Part shown: in pieces, positions 1 to 13,800 of the stretch | Layout of the letters: the number at the start of each line of letters is the position of its first letter | How positions within the stretch are numbered: the stretch's first letter is position 1 | Source: Ceriagrion tenellum | Taxonomy: Eukaryota > Arthropoda > Insecta > Odonata > Coenagrionidae | Length of the DNA stretch: 64,000 nucleotides | Direction of reading: 5' to 3' | Assembly: GCA_963169105.1 (NCBI GenBank) | Contig: OY720639.1 | Coordinates: 93,632,559-93,696,558, forward strand | Notes under the pieces: model-generated | The model's database searches: none | What the model saw: the letters and a program-made list of their open reading frames with translations, nothing else | Told to the model about the DNA's origin: nothing | Translations under genes and position numbers: made by a program

Positions 1-3000
1 ATTATGCTCAAATTTGTGTGTTGAAAAAGAAGTGAAAAATTTTTGTGAAGTATTTTTATTAATAAACTATTGGTTCATGAAAATACTTTATAAAAATTTA
101 CCTAACTAAAGAAAAAATTACATAGAAGATATTGTTGTGGCATCTAGTCTCTTTTATTCTAAATAGGTATGTTAATAACTTTCCGCATCACAAGCTTTAA
201 AGCTAGCTATTTTTTGTGTATCTGAAATCTGAAACATATAGCCAGCTCCAATATTGGAGCATATGCATGCTGTGAATCTCCTTCCTGAGAGAAATGTGAG
301 GTTCTTCATTTTCATTGCTCCTCGTGGAAAATATTAAAAATAGAAAGATGGCTGAAATATATGAACAAGTATCTTTTCCCAGCATAGTTATTATTGCTAT
401 GAAGAAGCATTTCTACTTCTGAAGGTTTTATGTGTTTTTCCGTCCACTCAATAGCAGCTGGTGAGAAGTCAAGACTCTTGATATGTGATAATTTTAATTT
501 TATGAAATTGGAAATACCCATACTTAATGAGTTAACTCAGGGATAACATAAAAATATTGGTTAAATTAATTCTAATGCTCTGCTTGTTGCATTTGAAATG
601 AAAAGATATTAAATATTCAGCCCATTTTATATTCTTTTTTATTACAAAAATTTTGCTGTGATTGTTATATCCATTGCTACAAAATTTATTGGCTGAAAAA
701 AACCTCCATCGCTTCTAGAGGATATTTTAGTTGCACTGAACTTCCCTATAATTATTGCTTTATATCTCAGGTATTAGTGTCATAATATTTTTAGGTTTAT
801 GTCCTATTTTATTAAGTTATATCCACTCTTTATTCGTAAACCTGGGGAAATATTTTGTTTACTCTAGTTACCTCTGCACTAGATTTTACTAGAATCAGTC
901 TATATATACGGAATCAAATTGTTAACCCTGCCCTGTTAAATAGCAGCAGCTCATATGGTTTATGCCAACAGAAAATAATAGAGCATGTGTTGTAAACATG
1001 TTGTTTGCAACCTTGTTTATTTTCGTGTCAAGTATCCAAGTTTAATTAATTTAAAAGTGGCCTTTAGAAAGTTGAGTATAGTTTCAAACTAGTTGGAGCT
1101 AATAAATACCTATTGATTTTGTTCTGGGTGCTGCACTGGGCACTCTGCTAAATTGGCATGGTCTAAACTCCTCTTTTTACAGTACAGATTTTTTCCCATA
1201 CCTTTATCACCCAAGCATCAAATCTGGTTGAGATATTTATTCTTTGATGAGTTTAATAATTAAATATATCCGTGAACTCGTTGATGGAGCTTGCATTGCT
1301 AGAATAGGAAGAGAATGCATGTGATCTAATGATATAACCAAAGCTCACCTAAACAAAAATTAGTATTTTTAATGCCAACACACCCAAAGGGTATATGGTT
1401 TTGAATCCAGTCTTATTATTCTGTAAATTCATCTGCATGGAACGTGTATTCCATTTCAAAATGACATGAATTCAAAGATGTATAAATTATATTTTGCGAT
1501 TGTTGATTGAATGAATATTTTGAGGTCTGGGGTGAGAAACTTCCACTAATCTTTTCATTTACATCCATTACTGCATTTTATCTAAGACTTATGTCAAGAT
1601 ACCTGTCAGAAAGTGTGACAATGTTAATAGCAAGTGCAAGGAACATAGCAACACTTTGAAATTCAATGTTAGTAGCAATTCAAGGAGCAGTTACACTTAC
1701 ATATTTTACTGATACCAGAAAAACAACTATGCCTCTAAAACTCATTCAGATGGTGCTTGAAAGATTCTAATATTTTCCTCTTGGTTGAGAGGTGGAAATA
1801 GAAAGAGTAACATAGAAAAGGAATAATACAATGTCACATCATCTGCTGATGAGTTGAGAGAGATAACAATGGCTGAAAAGTGGGTGCAATCATATCCCCT
1901 AATAATTGAAATGTTCCACTGTCTTGCAATGGCCAGTCAATGAACCTTCAAGGTGCTTCAGAGAGGCAATTTTCAATGTACATCCAAACTTACATCAGAT
2001 TGTGCTATTAGCACCTTGTCTAAAAGTCTTAATGTGAGTGTGGTTTGGAAAATTTGCTGTTTGATTATTTAAAAATTAACTTACATGGGTTGTTGTTTTA
2101 TTACAAATCTCAGCCATTTTTCTTCACCATTTCTTGTTGAATTATGCCTTACCAATGAACAAGTTTTTCAAATTACCTTAATGTAAATTTCTGCTACCAG
2201 GAAGTCAAGCCATGAGTTTACTATTCCCTTCTCGTCACTTTCAATCTGTTGTGACCAAGCCATTTTTTCTAGTTAGAAAAAGATACTGCCAGAATTCAAT
2301 TCAGGGATGCATGGAAGATGACCAGACAACTCCCATTTGGAAAAAGGCTGTAGGCTTTGTATGCATGTGATACTTAGCAATGGAATATTTTCATGGCTTA
2401 ACTCCCAAGTGGTGGTGCTTCACAATGAGGATATTTATTAACTTTTTCACTAGCATAACCAGGTCTATCATAAATTTGAGTTTGGACATTGCTGATAGCT
2501 GTATCGTAAAGTAACTTAAAATGTGTAAACCTCTATTTGGACTGCTATTTTTTTATGGTCAACAGATCTAAATTTCTGATCCACCTAAGTAGTTTGCTCA
2601 AAAAAGAGCATTTTGACATTGAGGGGATAATGCTTGTGGATCATCAAAACTGAACAGTTAACTTCATAGTAACTAAACATATTCCATTGGTTGTGTTTTA
2701 AATAGTTTTTTATTTGGGCGATGTATGTTAATATTTACTTTGTAAGCAGGAAGAATGTAAAATTTGTCGATGAATGTGATAGCATGTCTGAATACTTTGC
2801 CTCAAGCACCACTTTCCACTTTGGAAACTCATTTGTTTTTCACTTCATGGAAGTTTTTTGACCTCTCAACTGAAGTCCATGTACTGAATATGTAATCCTT
2901 GGGCATCACGGCTCTCCTCGACTATACATTTACATATTTATTTCTCTTATTGCTTCTTGAACTGCCATTGAATCACATAAATCACAAAGTTGCCTGGTGT

Positions 3001-3376
3001 TATATTAATGCATTTGAAGGCCATGCACTGGGTATATTTTTTCCTTGTGAAGAAAATATGAGTAACTTAAAACATATTCATAAACCCTGCATTTTCAGCT
3101 TCTTCAACTTCATTTGATGATGTGCTAACCATTCCATTGTTCCTATCATTTGCAGAGAAAGGCTCAAATCCATAGAAAAGTCTGCTCAAATTGAGACTCC
3201 TTACACTTGGTCAATGGCACAACTAATAAACCACTGCTTTTTTCCTCACTTGAATCAGTTGGAGTGAAAATATATTCACAGAGCCTCTTTAGGTTGTCAT
3301 TTTGATGGAAGTCAGTGAGAATGTGGAAGATGAAAAATAGGTGTGCCAATGTTTGGCAAAATCTGACTCCCAAGTC
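1..3376. other. non-coding flank, nothing recognised
   Basis: AT-rich sequence beyond the 3' end of PPT1. Open frames are short (under 75 codons), with no recognisable domain. I found no clear terminal repeats or LINE pieces. Confidence 0.6.
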
Positions 3377-3684
3377 TTAACCCTTTCGCTGCTGTGAACG
3401 TAGTAGCTACGTTCGCCCGGTTGACTGCTGTGAACGTAGCTCCTACGTTCCGTTTGCAAGTGGTTGTTCCTACCCACGCTACTGAACTTTCTCTTTTTCT
3501 GCGAATGCCATTCGCCAAGTTCATTGTTATATATTGTACTAATCCCATCCTGGGAGCTTGAGTGACTATTGAGTTGCAGGTGCAACGAGAGGCATACTTT
3601 CTCTGCCGACGTAGGTTAGCGTTCACTTTTTCGCCGCACAGGGGCTGGAACGTCTCTGCAGTTTGACCGCAGCGAAAGGGTTAA
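3377..3684. mobile_element. TTAA-flanked non-autonomous element (piggyBac-like)
   Basis: Bounded by TTAA (3377-3380 and 3681-3684). The inner termini are CCCTTTCGCTGC and its reverse complement GCAGCGAAAGGG. Subterminal copies of GCTGTGAACGTAG repeat at the left end. TTAA duplication plus CCC-start inverted repeats suggests the piggyBac superfamily. There is no transposase; overlapping minus-strand frames look fortuitous. Confidence 0.8.
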
Positions 3685-3846
3685 AATCCTCTCTTTTATG
3701 CTGCCCCACTCTTGCATCATACATTCCGTCTCCTATTTAGATATCACAAAAGGCATGCATTAATCAGCTATGAGACCCAAGATTGTTTCTGTATTTTTTC
3801 CAAAAAATGTGTTGATTTACAGTATTAAAATTAAGTAATTGTACAT

Positions 3847-3980
3847 GGGCACAGCCAGGGGAGGAAAGCAGAGGGGGAGCTGCCCCCTTCCAAAAAAAAA
3901 ACTTTTCAATGCAATTCTGCTGCACAGAGTCAGACAGGATGCTGTACTATCCTTCCCAAATGTAAATTATGACTATGCCC
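3847..3980. mobile_element. hAT-like MITE, 134 bp
   Basis: Terminal inverted repeat GGGCACAGCCA against TGACTATGCCC (9 of 11 pairs), flanked by TTGTACAT (3839-3846) and TTGTATAT (3981-3988), an 8-bp target duplication with one difference. Contains a G-rich then C-rich tract and an A run. Confidence 0.6.
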
Positions 3981-3988
3981 TTGTATAT

Positions 3989-6900
3989 AGACTTTACATG
4001 CTCTTTTCATGATACCACTAATTACTGAAAGCATAAAATCTGGTTTTGAATTTTATGTATGCCTGTCAGTAAGTAGGTATAATCATTATTGTTCAGAAAA
4101 TTTGATTTTGTTTTTCACTCTCAGAAAATATTTAATTAGAGATTATAAAACCAAAGATTATTCTGAGAACCTCCATTGTCCAAGTATCTTTGACTACTAC
4201 ATCTTAGTTTCCTCGACATTTGTTAAACATCCTGCACTTTTTAGAAATTCCCTGGGCTGGTTTCCTGGAACTTTTAGACATGTGATCAATTATTTCAAGC
4301 TTTCCTAGCTTATACAGTGAGAGTGAGCTCTTCTCCGGCTCTCCATTGGGTCAAGTTCTTTTGTGCTCTTGACATTTCTAAGGTTGTTTCTTCCCTTAAA
4401 ACAGCAGCAGCATCAATGAAAAGATAAAATAAATGGAACCTTGCAGTTAAGTAGCATAGGAGATTTATTGAAGCCATTAAAATGAGCAACCAGCCATGCT
4501 AATGCATCAGTTGCACAGTAAAATACCCAAAGCCTAGGTTTTAGTAGCATCATGTTTGTCCTGGTATATACTATGATGATTTATCTCAATGTGGGCAAAA
4601 TGGAAGTAATTTTCAAAATATCTGTGCATTTCCATGAAATGCATGGACAAATTGTGTTCATAGCCGTGTTAGGTGGATAATTTTATGGATAAAGAAAGGC
4701 TTCATGTTATTACTTACCTCGGAAGCAGCTAAAAGCCAATACTTAAAAGGTTTTTTTCCTTCTAAGCAAGTCATGAAACCATGAAAGTCACATTTTAATT
4801 TTCAAACATCTGAAGGGATTATATTTTATGTTGTTGCTAATGTGGATTCAAGACTAAAACAATGTAGTTTTAGGATAGGCATATGTATTGAAAATAGCAG
4901 GATTAAAGAAAAATAGGCTTAGTGTATACCACAACAGAAAACCATGGCTTGTCAAATGTGAATCAGATTGGCGTGAATGAAGGCTTTACTATATTAGTAA
5001 ATCTATAAAAATTGAAAACTTCCTAAGACCATTGTTAAACATTGAAATTTCTCTTTGACCTCAAAGGAATACCTTTTTCACTGATAATTATCTTTTTAAC
5101 GCATGGTGGTCCATTAAAAAAAAATAATTTTTCTAAATTCTTAAATGGCGTTATGGTCAGTAAATCTGTACCAGTGCAAAGTTATTTTAATAGTTGTGTG
5201 TTTGTGTTTTCACCCTCCTCAGTAAGTAAAGTTGACCGTATTGTTTTATTTCTCTTTTTATGATTGAGGTCATGTGAGTTATTGTTGTCATAATATTATT
5301 GTTTGCGGTTTGTTATGAGGTATTATCAGCTTGTACTTCTCTAATGTATGTCTTCACATATGTATTTAATTTTCGTGAACAGTTGAAAGGGTGTCTACCA
5401 CACAGCACTTTTGAGTAGGTGTCTTTAAATTCCGAACAAAAGCAGTCAGCTTTCCCAATTAGTCTTCTCAGAGTTTATTTAAGAAGTTGTTTCTATTGTT
5501 ATGTGAATCAAAAAATGTTCTGTATGCATCTCATGCTACTTATAATTTTATTTGTACATCCTACAACTAAAATTACTCCAAATTTGTTTCTTGTTGTCAT
5601 CAGTTTTTTCAATAACACTTTTCTAATATATTCATTTCTGAGAGCCCATGTACTGAACCCTTGTCAAATCACCCAGATTTTATACCACTGTTAACGTATT
5701 TTGTGTTAAATACTAGACTGCTAAAAGTTTTGTAAATTGAAAACTTTTGTAAATTGGCATCTGTAACGCAGTCTAATATGAACAGACATGAATAAATAAT
5801 GCAAGTATCTATCAACTCATGTCACATGAATTTTTGCCTCCCGATCTTCGCCATTGTTTCATAATGTTAATTTGCCATGATGGTAAACTACCATTTATCA
5901 TAAAACTATTATGAAGTAAATTAATTCAAATCTTGATGCCAACAATGTATGTCCAATGTGTAAGTTCAACACAACATCAATGGAGAAAAACAATACCAAT
6001 ATAATTATAAAAAGTGGAATAAGTTAGGCTATTCTCATATAGGATAGGATGCTTAAAAAAAATCCTTACCAAATGTTTCTACTCAAGTTGTTGAAAAATT
6101 TTACTTTTCCTACTCATGAAAACCTACTTAGGCAAGGTGACTTATCCTGGGTCAGTATTTCAATGTTTCAGCAGTATGAAATTTTAGGTACCACTTCTTT
6201 ACATGAGCCATGGTGAATATTCACTAATAAATGCATTTGATGTACATATGTTCCAAATTTCATACGTGGGCCTAACAATGCAAAATGCGCTTCGTACCTC
6301 CAGTGTCTATATTTAGCCATTATGCAGGGCTGCTAGTTTTGTAGAATTTCACTTATTAAAAATCCAAAAATACTGAGATTCTTCAATTTACTACGGGCAG
6401 CACCGTGGCCGTAAAACCATTTTTGTGCCTATTTTTTTAAATCTTTGTTGAAAATAACGACAAGCAAAATGATATTAAATTTTCAAATTGGCATGTGCCA
6501 CACTCAGATGACCAAATGAATCAGTCGAGACTCTTGACTATATTCATGAATCCCATTTTATATCTTTCATTCTGAGACCTGAGTTCTTGGCAATCTGATC
6601 AATATTGGGGAATAGGTATTCACATTTCCATAACAAACTGCTACACACTGCTACATACCTTGCCATTTGTGGATCCGTGAAGAGGTCAGATACGGATGGT
6701 ATATTGGATTCTTTGCCATGAGGAGTTCATAAGAATCACTAATACTGTCACCTTCTCATATATAACTCCAATTTCTTTACCCTCTAGACCATATGTTAGA
6801 AAATATGATCATACACAAAATCAAACTGGTGTTAATACTCCAGTTATGGCAAGTGTACATCACATCTGTTGTCATGGACCTTATACGTCTCCTACAGCAC

Positions 6901-7269
6901 TACCAACACTGATTTAAAGCAATGAAACAATGCTGAATAAATGAAAAATGGCTATGAGAATACATTCCAAGAACTTTTAATGTAAAAATATCTTGACAAA
7001 ATTGACTACAACAAATACCTTTTTTTCATACATCAAAGGTAGCATTAATACTTGAAAAAATGATAAGAACAATGTACATAATCAAAAATAAAAATAGGCA
7101 CTGTTCAAGGAGGTTCCAACATAAATAAAATTCATTTTTAAAATATTCATGTCAGTAAGGGAAAATGTGCTATCTACTAGAGAACATAAATCTTAGCTTT
7201 CCACTGTGTGTCCTCCATTAGATTCTCGAGAACACTAGGGCTCCAAGGTGGTATTGATAAAAAATAGAA
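3989..7269. other. non-coding flank, nothing recognised
   Basis: AT-rich. Only short open frames without recognisable motifs, and no transposon ends that I could pair. Confidence 0.55.
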
Positions 7270-7476
7270 ACAGGATTATTGAGGTTATCCTGACTCATGT
7301 AGGAGATGTGTAATTATTGGGAGCCAATAACAAGTAATTACCATATCTACTTGTGCATAGTATGACTTTTTCAGGCAAAAGTTTTGGCCTAAAAGTTCTT
7401 CTAGTTCAAAAATACTTCTTAATAAGATCAGATTTTACTTCTTGATGATTCCCTTTATTAAGTGACCGACTATGTC
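7270..7476. repeat. dispersed repeat, copy 1
   Basis: About 207 bp, from CAGGATTATTGAGGTTATCC to GACCGACTATGTC, closely matching 11463-11668 in the same orientation. The two differ mainly in a central 25-bp stretch. No terminal inverted repeats or coding potential. The family is unknown. Confidence 0.75.
7454..7459 (-). terminator. candidate PPT1 polyadenylation signal
   Basis: AATAAA on the minus strand about 270 nt after the PPT1 stop, the first such hexamer I see downstream. It lies inside a dispersed repeat (7270-7476), so the site could be repeat-supplied or irrelevant. Confidence 0.3.
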
Positions 7477-7729
7477 TCCAATTGCCTTAATGGGTGGCAA
7501 AAAGTATACTTACAAGAACTGACTAATTTGCAGATTTAGTTGGGTTTAGTATTTAGCTGCACAAATGGAAAGGCATTAGATACCTACACATTCTTACTTG
7601 TGTTGGCAATTAGGTATGATGGAACTTCTTCAAATAGTATAAGCATTAACTAGATTTGGGAAAGGGTAGGCCCACTGCTATGCTACCAGTCTTCAGGTTT
7701 GTTATGTGTATAAATATTACCAGCTAGTT

Positions 7730-7855
7730 TCATCTGAGGAATACATCCACAATGTTTTCGACAAACCATTCCCATGAAAACTGCAAGTGCTGTCCATTCA
7801 ATGAAAGAAAATGTAATTTTCCAGCCTTGTCCATTTGCCGAAGGCCCAAGCGATC
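7730..7855 (-). CDS. PPT1: PPT1 terminal coding exon 7 (catalytic His, stop)
   Basis: Residues 260-300 then TGA. It starts DRLGLRQMDKAGKL, directly matching the family after the acceptor CTGACAG in phase 0, and contains NGQHLQF with His282. WEWFVENIV corresponds to the conserved C-terminal helix. It was too short to stand out as an ORF and was found by homology. Confidence 0.93.
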   Translation of the reverse strand, partial: DRLGLRQMDKAGKLHFLSLNGQHLQFSWEWFVENIVDVFLR

Positions 7856-10800
7856 CTGTCAGGAAGAGAAACCGAAAACCATGTTAATAAAGAAAAACCC
7901 ATAATTTAAACGAAAAGGTTTAATCATTAAACTTCCATTTGGCATATGCCCTTATTTTCACTGGTAATAAGCTCATACCTTAACTTTTAGGAGATTCTAA
8001 AAAAGCTAAATTAAACTTTTCATCTTATCTAAATAACTGTTTCAATAATATCGAAAAGGGAAGTTTTCACTTGGTGGAAGGATGTCATAAAGATCAAGAT
8101 ACAGTTTGTGACTTCTACAATTTATTTAACCCTTAAGCTGCGGCAGCAAGATTTTTCGCCTACCACTCTGTGCGGAAGAAAGCGACTCAGAGCCTGTCCC
8201 TCTCCTCTTTAGGGAGATGGAGAGCAGGTAGAAGACCCTTCTTATCCTCTCGCTCGCTTCCTTCCCTTTTTTCGACCCACTCCCTGCGGGGGTCGGGCGG
8301 AAGTTGGTCATAAATTAATTGAGCAATGAACAACGGGACTATTTTATTTATTTATTCAAAATTGTTAAAATAAGTATTATGATAACTATCCTTGTAATTT
8401 TCTGATTTATCCGATGCCAAACACCGTGTATATTTTGATTATTATTTATATGTTGATTTTTGCCTAATTTGATACTTACGAATTGATACATTTTTTTGTT
8501 TATTTCCTGAAATTTTTATGGAATTTTTCCCACTGTCCACAAATTTTTCCTGATGTACCGTCGACATAACAAATCAAATACACAAATTATCTAGAAATCG
8601 CAACATAGTACGCTCGTCACAAGGGAGCTACTGAATGGAAATTGCGGCCTCCAAAGCTCATCAAGTGGACAGTGGGAAGGGTCGCACCCGTCGCACCACA
8701 TGGCGATGGAAAGCGACCCATAATGAGCGGGGGAGGGACCAGTTTAGGGTAGGAATGGGGATGGCCTATTGTTCCCCCGTGGAAAGAGAAGGCTGGGGTC
8801 GTAAAAATAAGGGAGGGTTCTAGGCTCTGGAGGCAGGACACGGTCAAACGTTTAAAAACGTTTTTCCCGCAGTTGCCCGTGAAAACGTAGATAAACGTTT
8901 CCCGCAGCTAAGAGGTTAAAAGGGAAGTGAATTTGAGCCAAATGACTGTTTAGTCGAGCGAATGAAGTTGATAGTAAGTACACTTGGTGGAAATAATATT
9001 AATTTACTTTCTTTTAAAAAAAAGTGGAAGTCAAAAACTTAATTCAGATCAATAGCTGTTTTAAGAAAACTTACTATTGTTAAATTCAGTTTTAGAGCAG
9101 AGTAAAAATTGAATTGATTTCTATCTCAATTAGGGATGAGTGGATTCCACATTTTTTCGATTCTAATTCTTTTAAATCGATTCCATCTATTCTTATTCCT
9201 AACAACAGGTGGGATATTGATATACTAGTAACACATGACTATTATTTAAATTCAAGTATTGGCTGAAATAAAATAGCAAAGACAATTAAGTCGCTCAAAA
9301 AGTATAATTGTTAACAAGTAGCAAATATACCCTCGGCTTATTGAGGTGGATAAAAAATACAAATTGATAGTCTACACCCAAAATTACTGAGACAAATATG
9401 ATGTGATAAATGAAATTTGATTTGAATATTTATCTATCTGTAATCGATGGAATCAGAATCGACTTTAGGCGATCAATTCTCAATACCGATTCTAATCCTG
9501 AGAATCAGTGGAATCGAGAATCGACATTTGGATTCGACTCATTTTAATCTTAATTAAATTACAGGAAAACTTATTACATAGAAACTACCTTGCTAGGGAA
9601 AATTAGTACTTACTTGAAGGATTTAATTTTGGAAATTAATCAATTAAACTTCTAAGGGGAAAATTTGTCCACCGGGGAAATTCTAATCCGGGTTCTACCA
9701 TAATTCTCAAAGTTCAGCAGCTGGCATATAGGATTGCTACAGACCAACATGATACTTGACAAGTAAGCTTTAAAAGTAACAACCATTTTAAGCACATCCT
9801 TCAAGAAATGCAACAAAATAAACTAATTTTTTCGTATGATGTCAGGGTTCCCCGAATACCCAACTTTGCTGGGGACTCTTTAAGGTAAGATACGAAATAA
9901 AAATATGTTTTAGCATAGACATAATCATTTATATTTACCCAAAAACTTACAATGACTTTTGGATTGGAAATATTACAAGGTGCACTCTCAAAATATATCA
10001 TAACCATCAAAATACAAGTTATATATGGTCTTTATTATGTCTGCCATTTTTTTAGACTAGTAAAATTCTTCTGTTTGGCATATATGAGTCACACAACCGC
10101 CTTGTGACATAGACTACTGACTTGTAACTAGTAGACTCCTAGCTCCAAGAAGCAGGCCCCAGAGATAATGGAATTCCAGGATTTTAGAAGGATTTGGGAG
10201 GTCAAAATTAAAAATTTTCCATTCTTTGGAGTCTATTTTAAAGAAGGCACAAGACTAGGAGCATGACACACAAACACATGCACTGTGAGGGAGTAAATTT
10301 TCCCAACAAACAGAGCATTGCCACTATTGCTCTCAGAGTAAATCAGCTCCCATTTTTTAGGTACATTGTTTTTAGGTTTTGGTCATGACTAGGGCTACGA
10401 ATTACCCATGTACAATCTAGAGGAGAAGCAAGTATCCCAGCTTACTCAGCATGAGTTTCAAGATGATAGTCAGTGAGTTCACTCAGTGGAAATTAATCAG
10501 TTGAATGAGGATTGAACCACTTTGTACTTTCCAATCATTTTATTTAGTTCCACCACAACCAGTTTCTGGCATTTTAATGTTGTTTTCAAGAAGTACGCTA
10601 CTTACACAGTATACTACTTGAAAATGGCATAAAAATTGAAGCTGGTAGTAGTGCAACAAAACAAAAGTATACTAATTCTACAGGATACTACTTGAAAATG
10701 ACAAAAAAATCCAAACAGGCTGCAGTGGAATAAAATAAAAGAGTTGAAAAGTACGGTCTGTTTTGATCATTGTGCCATGAGTTTCAAAAATAAGACTGAA

Positions 10801-13800
10801 AAGTTAATTTTAGGGGAAAAATTACTTGATAAACACCAAATAAAACCTTAACTGCCTCATTCAGGCAAGGTTCTACAATTCAAGTCCACATATCATCAGA
10901 GATAAAAAAAGGTACCAATCATTACCATAAAATGAGGTGACTTGGATCAAAACATTATTGTTTGGAATAAAACTGAATTTAGCTTTCACTTTAGTGTCAA
11001 CTGATGCCTTAATGTATGGAACCTTCACTGATATGAAAATAAGAGTGAAATTCAATTTTATTCCTTACAATTTCACTGCAATCAAAGTCACCCTGCCGAA
11101 CATAGTCACCGTTTCACAGCAATCGAAAACAATCATATTTTAATGTTGAATAGCAAATTTCCAGACTAATTTCTCAGTTCCCATGACTTTTCCAGATATT
11201 CAAGGTTTTCCAGGTCTGTAACCTGGTGCTATAGACCAGAAATGAAACTCAAAGACTTGTTCTGGTTTTCATTGCCAAAATATTTGGCTGCCCTGTTTAA
11301 ATTATCCAATCATGGATTGGCAAGCATTTTTAAGAAGATGCAACCCAAGATAAGAGAACACAACACAGTATGCATACCATGAGGTGATAACAAAATGGTT
11401 TCATTCAACATCACTTTAAAATCATGTTAACTAAGAAATTCACGATGATAGAATCCAATAGAACAGGATTATTGAGGTTATCCTGACTCATGTAGGAGAT
11501 ATATAATTATTGGGAGCCAATAACAAGTAATTACCATATCTACTTGTGCATAGTATGACTTTTTCAGGCAAAATTGTTGGCCTAAAAATTGGGGGATTGG
11601 ACTATACTTCTTAATAAGATCAGATTTTCCTTCTTGATGATTCCCTTTATTAAGTGACCGACTATGTCCATAAGATGTCAGACCACAGCCACCAAAATTA
11701 CGCAGGGTACAACTGATTAATATAGTTAGCTATACTTACAGTTTTTGCTCACATATAACCATGAGATATTTATTTGGAAGATTTGATTCAGTTTGACTCA
11801 AGGTTAAATTTCTAGATTTGTACTGCTCTAGACAACATTAGAGCATAGCTATTTGCAACAAAATCTGCTGAAGGTTACCATCCTAATTATACACAGACAT
11901 AACTGACCTGAATATAAATCTTGCTCTTCCTCAGTGGAGTGATGTATTTAGCCTGACCAGGTGTATAGAACTCAAACCATTCTGATTCCCTCGGTTCAAC
12001 CATGGTATCATTGTTGAATTTCACCATCACAAAGTTCTTCAACTTCGTTAGTTGATTGATGTAAGTCTTGTTAATGAACTAAACAGCAAAGAAAAACAGT
12101 TACTATTAATTCAAATATTTCAGAAATTCCAATTTCAAGGATATCAAATTGAAGTATTCTTCTCCATTGACCAGTACCAGAAACCAAATGCCAAGTAAAT
12201 ACTGATTTTATTTTTAACCATACTTTGGTTTGAAGCAGCAAAGAAAGAGAATAAAAATGAAGTAAAGTAGGTACATTCTTGAAACAAGAATTTCAAATAC
12301 GAAAATAAACTTGGCAGAATCATATTCATCATGATACATTATAAAATTTTAAGATAAACTATCAAGATAAAACTAACAAGACTGAAGATTAAAAATACGT
12401 CATGTTTTATGTGATTTTATCCTGGTCACATAAAAGATGACGGGATATTAATTGGCACTGTTGAATAACCATGCACTAATATAATTCAAATGATTGGGAC
12501 ATTAACAGGAGGTAATAGCTGATGCACCAATAGGCAAAAGATTTTTGAAAGTGAATTGCACATATTTCATGTAAGTTGTTTTACTTGCATTTTCATTATT
12601 GATATCAGCTAGGAAAATGCTCCCCTTTTGGTAGGCATCTTCATTAACAGGATCATGCCAGTATTCAGCTTGAACCAAAGAATTCTGCACCCACCTGCAG
12701 CAAAATTTCAATTAAAAAATGAGTAGTTCGCCAAATTAATACACAGTATTTCTTGAACACAAAAGACAAAGCTGAGCAAATCAAGAATTTTTTATTTCAA
12801 ATCCAAATCAATGTATTGATAAAAAAAAGAAAATGCATTCAAATCAAACTGAAATGAATGATGCAAATTTCATTACCTAGATCAACTATTGTCATTTATT
12901 TACAAATAATATATGAAAGCTTTTGCATAAATTAAGCAATAAATGTTACAAAGAAGGTTCACACACTCAAGTCATACAAATATCGGTATCAAATCACTCA
13001 ATGTACAAGCAAATCAAATTGAATGAAGCCTGATTCAAGTCTGTAAAATTCAATGCAGATACATTTGCACTGCTGTTATTGAAGGCAATGGCAGGTTCAG
13101 GAGATCAAAAAGATTTCACTGCACTGTGAATACATCTAGGTCTTGCAATGACTTTTCAAATCAACTTCCTACAATTGATAGACATAATTTTTTTCAACAG
13201 CAATACAAATAATGACATAAACTAGGATGTATGGTACATGTATGTTGTAAAATGCTAAAAATGACTGTAAGCCAACAGGGACTTAATCCATTTTACATCA
13301 GTCTCAGGGGGCAGAGTGCAAAAATGATAAAATATGCACATTGTTCAAAATATGTAAATACAAATGGTCAAGTATTATAAAACAGTTGACCATTTGAAGT
13401 ACATATCATTGATTCATGTCATCGCATGATATCAGGACAGAATCCTACAAAATGAACTGTTTAATAGGTTTCAACATGGAATGCGCCAAGTTTCCACAAC
13501 GCCTTCCTTAGTTCAAACCAAATGCAAATAATAGAATACGGACAAGGAAAGCATTAGGTGAGACAACCATAGGAAGTAAGTATGAATCTATAGCTAAGAA
13601 TATATGCTCCTAAAGTTAATTTTGACTTTGGGGAGAGGAGTTTATAATAGTTATTTAGTACTATAAAAATTATCATTTTTAATGGCCATGGTGGTTAGCA
13701 TGGCTTCAATAAAAAATCATGAATAACTTTGACAGTAAAGTTACTCATGATTTTTGGCTCTTAATAGGGGAAACTATGTATGTTGACCAGGTAATTAGAA

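Larger units (their letters stand above)
7856..11907 (-). other. PPT1 intron 6
   Basis: 4.05-kb intron with an acceptor in a pyrimidine-rich tract ending CAG. It holds a TTAA-type element (8126-8919), an hAT-like element (9131-9546), a foldback repeat (10545-10745) and one copy of the 207-bp repeat (11463-11668). The rest is unremarkable AT-rich sequence. Confidence 0.9.

Noticed and set aside
8635..8847. Overlapping ORFs on both strands
   Set aside because: They lie inside the GC-richer end of a TTAA-flanked non-autonomous element and have no recognisable motif.
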